In this document: positions 27,095 to 35,852 of the stretch, one piece after another
How positions within the stretch are numbered: the stretch's first letter is position 1
Layout: the number at the start of each line of letters is the position of its first letter
Assembly: GCF_009796285.1 (NCBI RefSeq)
Contig: NZ_CP047020.1
Span: 6,944,001 to 7,008,000, forward strand
Length of the DNA stretch: 64,000 bases
From: Streptomyces broussonetiae
GTDB lineage: Bacteria; Actinomycetota; Actinomycetes; Streptomycetales; Streptomycetaceae
Direction: 5' to 3'
Program-made: the position numbers and the translations under genes
The notes under the pieces: model-generated
What the model saw: only the letters and a program-made list of their open reading frames with translations
Database searches by the model: none
Told to the model about the DNA's origin: nothing

Positions 27095-27382
27095 ACTCGC
27101 ATTCTTCCGCAGTGGTTTCGCCTGCGGACGACAACCAGGAAACCCGTAGGCTTACCGCATACGGGGCATCCTTCAGGGGCGCACGCATCCCTTCATGGCT
27201 TCATCGCGGTGGACGCCCGAACATTGCGTCCCGCTTCGCGCCACTCATTCCAGCTCCTGTGCCGCACGGATTTTTCGTCGGTCAGATTCGCTTTCCCATT
27301 CAACTGGTCCATTCTTGCAATTCTCTGTGCTGTGATCGCTGCGGGAATTCCTTGATATGTGCCGCATCGAGGAAGGTTCCGC
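27095..27382 (+). promoter_or_regulatory. Leader/promoter region of the DEAD-box helicase
   Basis: These 288 nt lack a supported gene. The part around 27255-27285 (CCTGTGCCGCACGGATTTTT) resembles a piece of the cspA leader (CCTGTGCCACTGGAAGCACT), hinting at shared cold regulation. GAGGAAGG stands before the helicase ATG. Confidence 0.4.
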
Positions 27383-28879
27383 ATGAACCGCACACGCACG
27401 AACGACCGCTTCACCCGCATCCGTAACGGCAGTGCCGAATCCGGAAGGGCCGGCAGCCGATTCGGTTCGTCGGCCAGGAGCCGCTCCGGCGGGCCGGGCC
27501 GTTCCGGTGGTTACGGCCGCCGGCCCGCCGCGGTCCAGGGGGAGTTCGCGTTGCCCAGGACGATCACTCCCGCGCTCCCCGCCGTGGAGGGCTTCGCCGA
27601 TCTCGACATGCCCGGGGCGCTGCTGGGCGCGCTCAGCTCGCAAGGCGTGACCGTACCCTTCCCGATCCAGGCCGCGACCCTGCCGAATTCCCTCGCCGGC
27701 CGGGACGTACTGGGCCGTGGCCGCACCGGCTCCGGCAAGACCCTCGCCTTCGGGCTGGCGCTGCTGGCCCGTACGGCCGGGCAGCGCGCCGAGGCCAGGC
27801 AGCCGCTGGGGCTGATCCTCGTACCCACGCGTGAGCTGGCGCAGCAGGTCACCGACGCGCTCGCCCCGTACGCCCGCTCCGTGAGGCTGCGGCTGGCCAC
27901 GGTGGTGGGCGGAATGCCGATCGGCAGGCAGGCGAGCGCGCTGCGCGCCGGCGCCGAGGTCGTCGTCGCCACGCCGGGACGCCTCAAAGACCTCATCGAC
28001 CGTGGCGACTGCCAACTGAACCAGGTTTCCATCACCGTCCTCGACGAGGCCGACCAGATGGCCGACATGGGCTTCATGCCGCAGGTCACCGCCCTCCTCG
28101 ACCAGGTCCGCCCCGAAGGCCAGCGCATGCTGTTCTCCGCCACTCTCGACCGCAACGTCGACCTGCTCGTGCGCCGCTACCTCAGCGATCCCGTCGTGCA
28201 CTCCGTCGACCCCTCGGCCGGCGCGGTCACGACGATGGAGCACCACGTGCTCCACATTCACGGCGCCGACAAGCACACGGCAACCACCCAGATCGCCGCA
28301 CGCGACGGCCGCGTGATCATGTTCCTCGACACCAAGCACGCCGTCGACGGCCTCACCGAACACCTCCTGAACAGCGGGGTACGGGCCGCCGCCCTGCACG
28401 GCGGGAAGTCACAGCCCCAGCGCACCCGCACGCTGGCACAGTTCAAGACCGGACACGTCAACGTGTTGGTAGCGACCAACGTCGCGGCGCGCGGCATCCA
28501 CGTCGACAACCTCGACCTCGTCGTCAACGTCGACCCGCCGACCGACCACAAGGACTACCTCCACCGCGGCGGCCGTACCGCCCGCGCGGGAGAGTCCGGC
28601 AGCGTCGTCACCCTGGTCACTCCCAACCAGCGCCGCGGCATGACCCGCCTCATGGCAGCGGCCGGCATCGTCCCGCAGACCACCCAGGTCCGCGTCGGCG
28701 AAGAGGCTTTGCACCGCATCACCGGCGCCCAGGCTCCCTCCGGCATCCCGGTCGTCATCACCGCACCGGTGGTCGAACGGCCCAAGAAGCGCGGCGCCAC
28801 CTCACGCGGTCGGCGCCGCCCCGTCTCGGCGGCCCGCCGCGCGCCCGTACGGCAGTCCACCGCCGGTGCGGCGGCATAG
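27383..28879 (+). CDS. DEAD-box ATP-dependent RNA helicase
   Basis: A 498-residue helicase with an Arg/Gly-rich, probably RNA-binding N-terminus (about 1-50). Motifs appear in order: Q-motif region VPFPIQAATLP, Walker A GRTGSGKT, PTRELAQQV, TPGRL, DEAD in VLDEADQMADMGF, SAT, ARGIHVDNLDLVV, and HRGGRTARAG. The C-terminus is basic. The position after cspA suggests unwinding of cold-stabilised RNA. The ATG at 27383 is supported by GAGGAAGG. The motif VI variant HRGGRTAR, rather than HRIGRTGR, is seen in this Streptomyces subfamily from memory. Confidence 0.93.
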   Translation: MNRTRTNDRFTRIRNGSAESGRAGSRFGSSARSRSGGPGRSGGYGRRPAAVQGEFALPRTITPALPAVEGFADLDMPGALLGALSSQGVTVPFPIQAATLPNSLAGRDVLGRGRTGSGKTLAFGLALLARTAGQRAEARQPLGLILVPTRELAQQVTDALAPYARSVRLRLATVVGGMPIGRQASALRAGAEVVVATPGRLKDLIDRGDCQLNQVSITVLDEADQMADMGFMPQVTALLDQVRPEGQRMLFSATLDRNVDLLVRRYLSDPVVHSVDPSAGAVTTMEHHVLHIHGADKHTATTQIAARDGRVIMFLDTKHAVDGLTEHLLNSGVRAAALHGGKSQPQRTRTLAQFKTGHVNVLVATNVAARGIHVDNLDLVVNVDPPTDHKDYLHRGGRTARAGESGSVVTLVTPNQRRGMTRLMAAAGIVPQTTQVRVGEEALHRITGAQAPSGIPVVITAPVVERPKKRGATSRGRRRPVSAARRAPVRQSTAGAAA

Positions 28880-28924
28880 AACCTTCGTGTCAGGAAGCCC
28901 GCCCAACTTCGCAGGAGGCACCCT

Positions 28925-29326
28925 TTGACACTGGACCGGACGCAGTTCCGCTCAACACGTACCAACGCCGTGCAGACGGCGGCCGATCCCGCGGACGCGG
29001 CCGGACCGCAGGTCTGGGAGGACATGACCGTGGAGGTGGCACTGTCCGTGATGGCCGCCGCCCGTACAGGTCATCTGGTCGTCTGCGACGAGGACGGTCT
29101 GTGCACCGGCCTGGTCACCCGGGCCCGGCTCACGGCTGTTCGTGACGGTTCCGGATACACGGACCGCATCCGCCTGCGTGACGTCGCCGACGTCATCAGG
29201 CCCTTCGCCTCACCTCTGACCACGAGGGCCGAAGCCGAACGTGCGATGCACTGCCGCCGGCTCGGGGCCCCACCCGTGGTCGACGGACACGGCAACGCTC
29301 CGGGCGTCCTCGCCCTCTCCCGCTGA
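28925..29326 (+). CDS. CBS-domain protein
   Basis: A 133-residue protein that reads as one CBS-domain pair: GPQVWEDMTVEVALSVMAAA with HLVVCDEDGLCTGLVTRARL, then DVADVIRPFASPL and GAPPVVDGHGNAPGVLALSR. Such stand-alone pairs usually bind adenosyl nucleotides. The TTG start at 28925 has GCAGGAGG 6 nt upstream. It is 45 nt after the helicase and probably in its operon. The partner is unknown. Confidence 0.8.
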   Translation: MTLDRTQFRSTRTNAVQTAADPADAAGPQVWEDMTVEVALSVMAAARTGHLVVCDEDGLCTGLVTRARLTAVRDGSGYTDRIRLRDVADVIRPFASPLTTRAEAERAMHCRRLGAPPVVDGHGNAPGVLALSR

Positions 29327-29376
29327 ACCGCCGTCACCCCTGTCCGGGCCCGTCTTCTCTTCTCCCTGGAGGCATC

Positions 29377-29703
29377 ATGCGCTGTGTCATCGCCCGCTTC
29401 CCGTTCGACCTGACCAAGAGCGGCGTGGTGGAATCGATGAAGGGCGTCACACCTGAGCTGGTCACCGGTGAGTTCGTCATCATCGGACGACGCCACTACC
29501 CCGCCAAGCAGGTCGGCCAGGTCGTCACCCGCCAGGACCGGCGTGATTTCAGCACCGGTGAAGTCCTCAGGGCCATGACCCAACTCGGCTTCACCTGCCG
29601 CACCCGCCCTACCGCCGCATCTGCGCCCCTGGCCGGCCCGTACGGGCCGGCTTCCGCAACGCTCGGCGCTCCCCCTGTCCGCCTGACGTACGGACAGGTG
29701 TGA
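29377..29703 (+). CDS. Small conserved protein downstream of cold-shock helicase
   Basis: A 108-residue protein starting MRCVIARFPFDLTKSGVVES, with a conserved-looking first 75 residues (VIIGRRHYPAKQVGQVVTRQ) and a variable Pro/Ala tail. GGAGGCATC precedes the ATG. I recall similar genes beside cold-shock or helicase genes in Streptomyces, with no known function. It probably ends the cspA-region operon. Confidence 0.7.
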   Translation: MRCVIARFPFDLTKSGVVESMKGVTPELVTGEFVIIGRRHYPAKQVGQVVTRQDRRDFSTGEVLRAMTQLGFTCRTRPTAASAPLAGPYGPASATLGAPPVRLTYGQV

Positions 29704-29817
29704 GCCGAACCGAGCAGTGAGGCTCCACCGGCGTGGGCGAATTCCAGGGGATGTAGCTCGTTCTGAGTGAGGTCGAGCAAGGGCTGCCGTACTTCGGTGT
29801 TGGTACGGCTGTTTAGC

Positions 29818-30606
29818 ATGCGGGACATGCGTGCGTTCTTCTTGGCGGGTGGGCGGCGGCTGTCGTATGTGGACTTCGGTGGTCCGGGTGTTCCGCTGCT
29901 GGCTTTCCACGGGCACTACAACGAGGCGTCGGCGTTCGCGCCGCTTGCGGAGACTCTGGCGCCGCGGTGGCGGGTGATCGCGCTCGATCAGCGCGGGCAC
30001 GGTGAGTCCGACCGGGCATCGGGCTACGAACGGGATGACTATGTCGCGGACATCGAGGCGTTTCACCGTCACCTGGGCCTGGGACCGGCGTTCGTGCTGG
30101 GCCATTCGCTGGGTGGGGTGAACGCCTACCAATACGCTGCGCGACATCCCGGTCGTGTCACCGCTCTGATCGTCGAGGACATCGGCGCGGTGGTGGACTG
30201 CGATTGGTCCTTCACCGAGCGGTTGGTCCCCAGCGCGCCGTCCCGCCAGGAGCTGGTGTCGGCCCTGGGTGCAACGGCACCGTATCTGGCGTGCTCGTTC
30301 CGCCAGTTCGACCACGGCTGGGGCTACTCATTCGACCTCGAGCACACGGTCCGGTCCCAGAAGGCCCTCAACGGCGACCACTGGAGCGACTGGCTGCAGG
30401 TGACGTGCCCGACCCTGCTGGTGCGCGGGATCCGCAGTGATGAACTGGCGGCGGACCACGCACGTGACATGACCGCCCGTCACGCCGGGCGCACCCGGCT
30501 GGTCGAGTTTCCGGCCGGTCATGTCGTCCACCACGATGCACCTGCGGAGTTCGCCGAGGCCGTCAGCTCCTTCCTGTCGGAGTCGTCCGCGTCTCGTGCC
30601 GAGTGA
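29818..30606 (+). CDS. Alpha/beta hydrolase
   Basis: A protein of about 262 residues with the alpha/beta hydrolase fold: oxyanion region LLAFHGHYNEAS, nucleophile elbow GHSLGG, and catalytic His in PAGHVVHHD. The substrate is unknown. Starts at 29818 and 29827 are both possible, with no strong ribosome site for either. The gene looks complete. IS remnants begin just after its stop, so it borders a rearranged zone. Confidence 0.8.
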   Translation: MRDMRAFFLAGGRRLSYVDFGGPGVPLLAFHGHYNEASAFAPLAETLAPRWRVIALDQRGHGESDRASGYERDDYVADIEAFHRHLGLGPAFVLGHSLGGVNAYQYAARHPGRVTALIVEDIGAVVDCDWSFTERLVPSAPSRQELVSALGATAPYLACSFRQFDHGWGYSFDLEHTVRSQKALNGDHWSDWLQVTCPTLLVRGIRSDELAADHARDMTARHAGRTRLVEFPAGHVVHHDAPAEFAEAVSSFLSESSASRAE

Positions 30607-30615
30607 AGGCCGCGA

Positions 30616-30860
30616 TCAAGCGGTGAGGTCGTAGTCGCGCTGGTCGAGGTAGGGCCGTTGTGCTCGCGGGCAGCGTGGAAGCGCCAGTAGATGTCGAGGC
30701 CGCCGTTGGAGACGAGGGCACGCAGTCGTAGGACGGCTTCGGCTCCGGGCAGGCCCCAGCGGGCGCCGGTGATGCCGAGGCGGTCGGCGATCGGATGACG
30801 GCAGGCTCCTTCAACCGCGCCGGTGGCGATCGGCCACCCCTTGTCGAGGCAGCGTCATAG
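30616..30860 (-). pseudogene. C-terminal remnant of ISKra4-type transposase
   Basis: On the minus strand about 75 residues match the end of ISKra4-like transposases: GWPIATGAVEGACRHPIADR, then LGITGARWGLPGAEAVLRLR and YWRFHAAREHN. The final YLDQRDYDLTA is in a shifted frame, so a frameshift lies near 30655. An in-frame stop and a junction cut it off upstream. It is a non-functional fragment. Confidence 0.75.
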
Positions 30861-30987
30861 CCGAGCTGATCCGGCAGGCTTCCGTGTTCCCTATTCCAAG
30901 ATCCACGAGCCGAAGGTATTCCTCCCGCTCAGGGTCCAACCTCCTGAGCCCCTGAGGCCGCCGATCCTTCCGGATCCCGAAGTCCAT
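30850..30987 (-). pseudogene. N-terminal remnant of IS30-like transposase
   Basis: Starting at ATG 30987, MDFGIRKDRRPQGLRRLDPE then EREEYLRLVDLGIGNTEACR resembles the beginning of IS30-family transposases (helix-turn-helix region). The similarity stops at about 30856, where the ISKra4 fragment begins on the same strand. The two insertion sequences have collided and been trimmed. Confidence 0.65.
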
Positions 30988-31072
30988 CGCACCCCTTGAA
31001 CCAGGGTGTTGCGACGACCACTAGAACGGAAGCGTGCCGGTGGGGCCTCACTGTGTGCCGTGGGTCGGTGAG

Positions 31073-31432
31073 TCAGTGGTCGGAGTAGCTGAAGTCGCCC
31101 ATGGTCCAGGCGCTGACGTCCTCGATCGCGACGCGGTACATCCCGCCTGTCTCCGGGATCCCCATCGTACCCTGCAGGATCCGGGCGACGTGGAAATGCA
31201 GATGCGTGGGCGGTCCGTCCTTCCTCGCGGGGGTGTCGAAGACGGCGGAGAACTCGCCCAGTTCGGCGGAGTCCGTCAGCACCTCAGACACCCTCTTCCT
31301 CCACATGGCTTCCGGAGCCAGCCGACCGGTGATGACAGCACCACTGGTGACCACGGTCAGGGACATCTGATTGCTCTGCTCGGACTCCACAAGGGCGGCT
31401 ATCGCAACGAGCAGCTCGTCAGGCTTCGGCAT
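31073..31432 (-). CDS. GvpU-like gas-vesicle accessory protein
   Basis: A 119-residue protein starting MPKPDELLVAIAALVESEQS, then SLTVVTSGAVITGRLAPEAM, THLHFHVARILQG and MYRVAIEDVSAWTMGDFSYS. It resembles actinobacterial proteins annotated as GvpU-like. No other gvp gene is in the window, so it is an orphan and may not concern gas vesicles. The ATG at 31432 is chosen by similarity, since the ribosome site is weak. It lies between IS debris and the first MerR leader. Confidence 0.55.
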   Translation of the reverse strand: MPKPDELLVAIAALVESEQSNQMSLTVVTSGAVITGRLAPEAMWRKRVSEVLTDSAELGEFSAVFDTPARKDGPPTHLHFHVARILQGTMGIPETGGMYRVAIEDVSAWTMGDFSYSDH

Positions 31433-31900
31433 GGGATCGGATTCTATGCACCGGCCCGCCCGGGCGGCTTGGACGATGGCGCAATTGGGCGACACGGGCG
31501 CATACGGCTCCCCTGGTGGCGCACTACACGCCGGGGGTGCGCATGTGCGGCGGCTGCGAGCCAGGGGCGTGCTTCGAGGCATTGGTCTGCTGCCGTTCGG
31601 CTGCCACAGGTCTTCGACGAACGCATCAGGGTCACCCTCGTCTGCGGACCGTTCATGCCCGGCCCTTGCCTACCCGACCCTGCGCCCCGCCCGCCAACCC
31701 ACCCGAGCCACCGTGCTCGCCGGAGGGGGCTGAGAATCGCGGTCGACGCGCCGCGCCGGTCGGCGCCGCCACCGGAAGCTCCGCGGGCGGCTCCGGGTCT
31801 CATCCGTGCGTCGGACCTGCGCTGCGGACAGCCCCCAGTATTCGCAGATCGGCTCAGCGGGATACCTCATCACCGAGCCGCAGCAAATCTATGCTCGCTG
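31433..31900. other. Intergenic stretch, no supported gene
   Basis: 468 bases with overlapping open frames but no ribosome sites, motifs or typical codon bias. It precedes the conserved leader of the first MerR-like gene. I see nothing further in it. Confidence 0.4.
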
Positions 31901-31901
31901 G

Positions 31902-32422
31902 AGTAGACATTCGCTGTCTCAGTGATTATGGTTTCTTTCGTAGCCGAGATCGAGCAAGGCCCGGCAGACACGAACTGCCGGGCAGCACTCCACGTATGAC
32001 GGTGCGGTGGTGGAGTTCCGAAGCCAGGTTGTTGTACGACGGCGACGGGACTGACGACCGGACCGGGTGGCCTGAAGTGATGAGGGGCCGCCGTGAGCAG
32101 GACCGCAGTTGACGCGGTTGCAGTACCAGTAGTACGCAGTCCCTGTTTGCAAGTGATTGGTTCCGAGGGAAGAACGGAGGAGTCGAGCACCATCAGGATC
32201 GCCCGGGCGGAAGACGCGAGCCCGGGTACCGCAGGACATCGATAGGTAGGTGGTCTCCGGTCACGCATCCGCGATCCCCGCACCCCCGTCGGAATATCAG
32301 GCGGCTGGGCGGAAACAGAAGGCCGACGCAGCACTAGGGTCGGCAGATGGTGTTGCAGTTCCTTCGGGGCCTTGGTGCCAAACGGCACCAAGGCCCCTCC
32401 ACGCGTTCCGCAGAGAGGTGAG
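31902..32422 (+). promoter_or_regulatory. Conserved structured leader, copy A, of MerR-like gene
   Basis: This region aligns with 38411-38819, upstream of the paralogous MerR-like gene. Shared parts, in order: promoter-like AGTAGACATT...TCGTA (31902-31942); hairpin 31959-31983 with loop ACACGAA; CATCAGGATCGCCCGGGC (32191-32208) pairing with GCCCGGG (32220-32226); a 34-nt block 32249-32282 identical to copy B at 33 positions; a small hairpin GCCGAC/GTCGGC; AGATGGTGTTG; the 14-bp stem 32366-32397; then ACGCGTTCC and the ribosome site. Stem changes between copies are compensatory. No known riboswitch class was recognised. Confidence 0.75.
32366..32397 (+). terminator. Strong hairpin before MerR-like gene A (attenuator candidate)
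   Basis: GGGGCCTTGGTGCC pairs perfectly over 14 bp with GGCACCAAGGCCCC around an AAAC loop, 25 nt before the ATG. There is no long U tract. Its copy-B equivalent keeps pairing with two compensated base-pair changes. It may act as a transcription attenuator or translation control stem (inference). Confidence 0.7.
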
Positions 32423-32761
32423 ATGACAGCAGACGAGTCGCTAAGCCGTCTCGACGACGACGACTACCCCGCCTACACGATGGGCCGGGCCGCCGAGTTG
32501 CTCGGTACCACTCCCGGCTTTCTCCGCGCCATCGGCGAAGCGCGGCTGATCACACCACTGCGCTCCGAGGGCGGACACCGCCGCTACTCCCGCTACCAAC
32601 TGCGCATCGCGGCCCGCGCGCGTGAACTCGTCGACCAGGGCACCCCGATCGAGGCCGCATGCCGGATCATCATCCTCGAAGACCAGCTCGAAGAAGCCCA
32701 GCGCATCAACGCCGAATACCGCCGCACCGGCGGATCGTCCAGTCCATCGGCCGCAGCCTGA
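32423..32761 (+). CDS. Small MerR/BldC-like DNA-binding protein, copy A
   Basis: A 112-residue protein. The N-terminus DDDDYPAYTMGRAAELLGTT starts a MerR-type winged helix. Wing and recognition residues are LRSEGGHRRYSRYQLRIAAR, followed by ARELVDQGTPIEAACRIIIL and a Glu-rich helix EDQLEEAQRIN likely to dimerise. There is no large effector domain, so it resembles BldC-type or truncated MerR regulators. It is nearly identical over the core to the 38.8-kb protein. Ribosome site AGAGAGGTGAG. Regulation by the long leader RNA is inferred. Confidence 0.88.
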   Translation: MTADESLSRLDDDDYPAYTMGRAAELLGTTPGFLRAIGEARLITPLRSEGGHRRYSRYQLRIAARARELVDQGTPIEAACRIIILEDQLEEAQRINAEYRRTGGSSSPSAAA

Positions 32762-32857
32762 GGTGAGCGGGCCCGCCGGTATCGGCGGGCTGTCACATCC
32801 GCGCGTGGCCGGGCTGCGGCGCGCAGAGATGATCCTCGCCTCCGAACGGCTCCCCCG

Positions 32858-33640
32858 TCAGTGGACGGCGAGGGAGATGGCGATGTAGTGCGCGGTGAAG
32901 GCCGCCACGGTCAAGGCGTGGAACACCTCGTGGAAGCCGAACCAGCGGGGCGAGGGGTCGGGGCGTTGGACGGCGTAGACCACCGCGCCCGCGCTGTAGA
33001 GGAGACCGCCGGTCACTGTCAGGGTGACCACGGCCGCACCGCCGGTGTGCAGGAAGTCGGGCAGGTAACGCACCGGTGCCCACCCCAGGGCCAGGTAGCA
33101 GGGGGTGTACAGCCAGCGGGGAGCGTTGACCCACAGCACGCGGAAGGCGATACCGGTCAGCGCGCCCGTCCATACGATCCACAGCAGCAGGTTTCGCCGG
33201 TCAGGAGGGAGGAGGAGCACGGCCAGAGGGGTGCAGGTCCCGGCGGTGATCAGGAAGATGTTGGCGTGATCGAGGCGACGCAGGCCGGCCTCGCCCATCG
33301 GCCCCCAGGTACCCAGGTGGTAGACGGCGCTCGTCCCGAACAGCAGCCAGGCGGTGACGGAGTACACGGTGCAGGCCAGGGCCGCCTGCTGGGTACGAGC
33401 CAGGCAGACGAGCACGATGCCGGCGCTCACCGAGGCAGGGACCATCGCGGCATGGAGCCAGCCACGCAGCTTCGGCTTGACCGGCTCGACCAGGTCGGCC
33501 GCCCACTCGACCAGGTCTGCAACCGGGTGAAGATCCTCCCCGGCATTGCCATGATGTGATCCGCCGGGGAGACCGGCTACGGCGTCCCCAGACACAACTT
33601 CCCGTCCTGTCCCTTTCTTCTGGGCATCATCGGCAACCAT
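32858..33640 (-). CDS. Hemolysin III/PAQR-family membrane protein
   Basis: A 260-residue protein with a soluble N-terminal ~55 residues and seven hydrophobic segments. HlyIII-family metal-site motifs are SAVYHLGTW, RLDHANIFLITAGT and HEVFHALTVAAFTAHY, giving the conserved His and Asp residues. PAQR members are zinc-dependent membrane hydrolases or receptors; bacterial function is poorly known and hemolysis is not implied. It faces away from the downstream hypothetical gene. Confidence 0.88.
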   Translation of the reverse strand: MVADDAQKKGTGREVVSGDAVAGLPGGSHHGNAGEDLHPVADLVEWAADLVEPVKPKLRGWLHAAMVPASVSAGIVLVCLARTQQAALACTVYSVTAWLLFGTSAVYHLGTWGPMGEAGLRRLDHANIFLITAGTCTPLAVLLLPPDRRNLLLWIVWTGALTGIAFRVLWVNAPRWLYTPCYLALGWAPVRYLPDFLHTGGAAVVTLTVTGGLLYSAGAVVYAVQRPDPSPRWFGFHEVFHALTVAAFTAHYIAISLAVH

Positions 33641-33792
33641 CCGATCATGCTAAGGGCCTGCCCGTGACAGCGTCCGTCGAGGTCGGACTCGCCACCAACT
33701 GGGCCTCCGGAAGCCGTGTAAGCCGCCTGGCCATGGGAAGGACCAAGGTTCCCGAGCGCGCATCTCCGCCCACCTACGCCCAAGGACCGCCG

Positions 33793-34353
33793 ATGCTTCC
33801 CGAGTTCCCCTCCCACGCATCCGCCCCCCTCGCAGATCAGCTGGCACAAAGGTTGGGGCTGCCCTCACAGTTCGAAACCGGCCGTTTCGACGTGGAGCGT
33901 GTCGCCGGCATAGCGGTCCTCGCGGCGGCCCACTCCGATGGCTATGCGGCCACCGGGCACCTCCTCGGACTGCTGGCCGCGCTCCCCGCCCCCACCGACG
34001 CAGGAGAACGCTTTTGGTCGAACCTGTGGAGATCCTCGGGCACCGCCTACCTGCTGCCGACCAATATCAAGGACCTGGTGCTGCGTTCGCTGGCCGGAGA
34101 GGGAACCGGTCTGGCCGGACAGATCCTCTCGGCCGTAGACGAGATGACGCCTCCCCAGCGCGTTGCGGCCGCAGAGGTGATCGGCCAGGCGCTCGCCGAG
34201 TCCGACCACCTACCTGATCTCAAAACACAGGTCATCGGCGAACTTTGGCTCCGGGACCTGGAACTCACCGCCTGGCGCGTCCTTCATGCGGACCACAAGT
34301 CGCCCGATGCGGCCGGACGTAACGCCTTCATCGAGGCATGGACGAGTGTCTGA
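33793..34353 (+). CDS. Hypothetical protein, 186 residues
   Basis: This protein is not recognised. The predicted 186-residue soluble protein starts MLPEFPSHASAPLADQLAQR and is mostly helical, with conserved-looking FWSNLWRSSGTAYLLPTNIK and DLVLRSLAGEGTGLAGQIL. There are no membrane segments or cysteine motifs. The ATG has AAGGA 6 nt upstream. Codon use is typical of a real Streptomyces gene (strong GC at third positions). The role is unknown. Confidence 0.6.
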   Translation: MLPEFPSHASAPLADQLAQRLGLPSQFETGRFDVERVAGIAVLAAAHSDGYAATGHLLGLLAALPAPTDAGERFWSNLWRSSGTAYLLPTNIKDLVLRSLAGEGTGLAGQILSAVDEMTPPQRVAAAEVIGQALAESDHLPDLKTQVIGELWLRDLELTAWRVLHADHKSPDAAGRNAFIEAWTSV

Positions 34354-34980
34354 CCCCTGCCGAGCCGGCACACACAAGCATCCGAACAATCCGGGACGTT
34401 CGAGCAGCGACCTGTGATCGAACGAATCCGGGCACGACTCGGACGGTGGTGGTGGGAGGCGTCGGTCAGTTGGTCCTTGCCGAGAGGACGGGTTCGTAAT
34501 GGCAGGGCTGGGGCCCGTGGGCGCACGGGCTCGCCGCACTGTCCTGGTCCCCGAGCACCGACAGTGGCACTGTGCTGACCTGCGCACAGGGGGCCGGTGA
34601 CGCCGCCCACGACCCGTACCTGCGGGGCAGCGGCTCGACAGCCGCCCTCGCGGGGCCGTCTCGATACCGCCGGTACCCGGTCTCGCCGTGGCCGACGAGA
34701 CTCACACGCCCGGCTGCCTGGTCACCGCGGCCTTGGCCGTCATGGAGTCGAGTGGCAGCGCGCCTTCACGGACGCCGTGATCGCCGCCCAGTCGCGGGAC
34801 GGCGGGCACCCGGGGCAAGATCGGGCGCACCTCGCGCACAGCGCCGACGGCACTCCGGCACTGCTGTGCACCGAGCGGGCACTGCCGTACACCGAGTGGC
34901 CCAGCGGCGAGGCGCACCAGGAGGGCGCGGAGGCCGGTCGCCACGACAAGGGGCACGAGACGGCCGCCGCCGTCGAACAG
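34354..34980. other. Intergenic/degenerate stretch before recombinase remnant
   Basis: About 630 bases with no supported gene. Parts may be worn sequence from the mobile element that brought the recombinase. No inverted repeats were recognised. Confidence 0.35.
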
Positions 34981-35757
34981 TTCGACCGTCCGACCTGTGA
35001 GGTGCCCGCCGGAACCACCTGCCGCACCCGCGGCGGCAAGGTCGCCCCCAAGTACCACACCCCGCGCTTCAGGCCGTCCCCCAGCGCCGCGCCGAACTCG
35101 AAGTCCGCACCCCCGCCGACCGCGGCCCCGGCCGCGCCTGGGAGAAGGGCCCGACCATCGACGCGGTGGTGCCCGAGGCCGCGACGAAGCCCACGAGGGT
35201 GGGGTATGCCCGCTGCAGTACGGCCCAGCAGGAGCTCCCAGAGCCGGCTCGACGCCCTGGGGGAGGCCGGGCGTGATCCGGTCTCCTCGGAGAAGATCAG
35301 CACCCGCATCAAGGTGCGGCCCGAGTTCGTCAAGGCGATGGACTTCGCCCGCACCATCAAGAAGGCCGTCCCCCACCAGCGCGTTATCTTCACCGTCCAT
35401 GAGATGAAGCGTCTGGGACGCGGCGCTGCCGAACTGCTGACCATTACCGAGGACCTGTGCCACCACGAGAGCCAGCTCGAACTCCTCACCGGCCCCCTCC
35501 AGGGCGTGTACGACCCCTCGGGGCACGGCGCCGCGCTGTTCGCGTTCTTCGCCGGCATGGCGGAGTCCGAGCGGGAGTACATCCGGGAGAAGTCCCTCGA
35601 AGGACAGGCGTCCGCCCGCGAGCGCGGCCGTCACGGCGGACGCCCGAAGGTCGTCGACGACGACATGGCCACCTACGCCCGTAGCCTGCGCGCCAACGGG
35701 GTGCCCACCGACTTCAGCATGTTCAGCAGCACGTCCGAGTTCTCGATCGTGTTCTGA
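34981..35757 (+). pseudogene. Serine recombinase (resolvase/invertase) with frameshifts
   Basis: Pieces of one gene lie in different frames. FDRPTCEVPAGTTCRTRGGK (zinc-type N-terminus) runs to about 35070. RAELEVRTPADRGPGR then VGYARCSTAQQEL (catalytic Ser in ARCS) follows in another frame. QSRLDALGEAG...EKISTR through AFFAGMAESEREYIREKSLE continues in the first frame after one extra C near 35236. The C-terminal DNA-binding helices are replaced by TDFSMFSSTSEFSIVF and a stop. It is a dead site-specific recombinase from a lost transposon or plasmid. Confidence 0.8.
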
Positions 35758-35852
35758 AGCGCCGCCATCTCCACCTCCGGCGAGGGATCGAGATCACTCC
35801 TTGGCGTTCAACCCAGCAGCGTTACCGGCGGGACCCCAAGGCGGCGCCCCGG

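Noticed and set aside
32092..32241. 50-codon frame (GTG 32092 to TAG 32241) inside leader A as a leader peptide
   Set aside because: The same frame is not kept in leader B; conservation follows RNA stems and the 34-nt block rather than codons.
31902..32422. Known riboswitch (c-di-AMP ydaO type, cobalamin, SAM) in the MerR leaders
   Set aside because: Characteristic conserved words of these classes are not present; only generic GC stems and an unfamiliar 34-nt block are seen.
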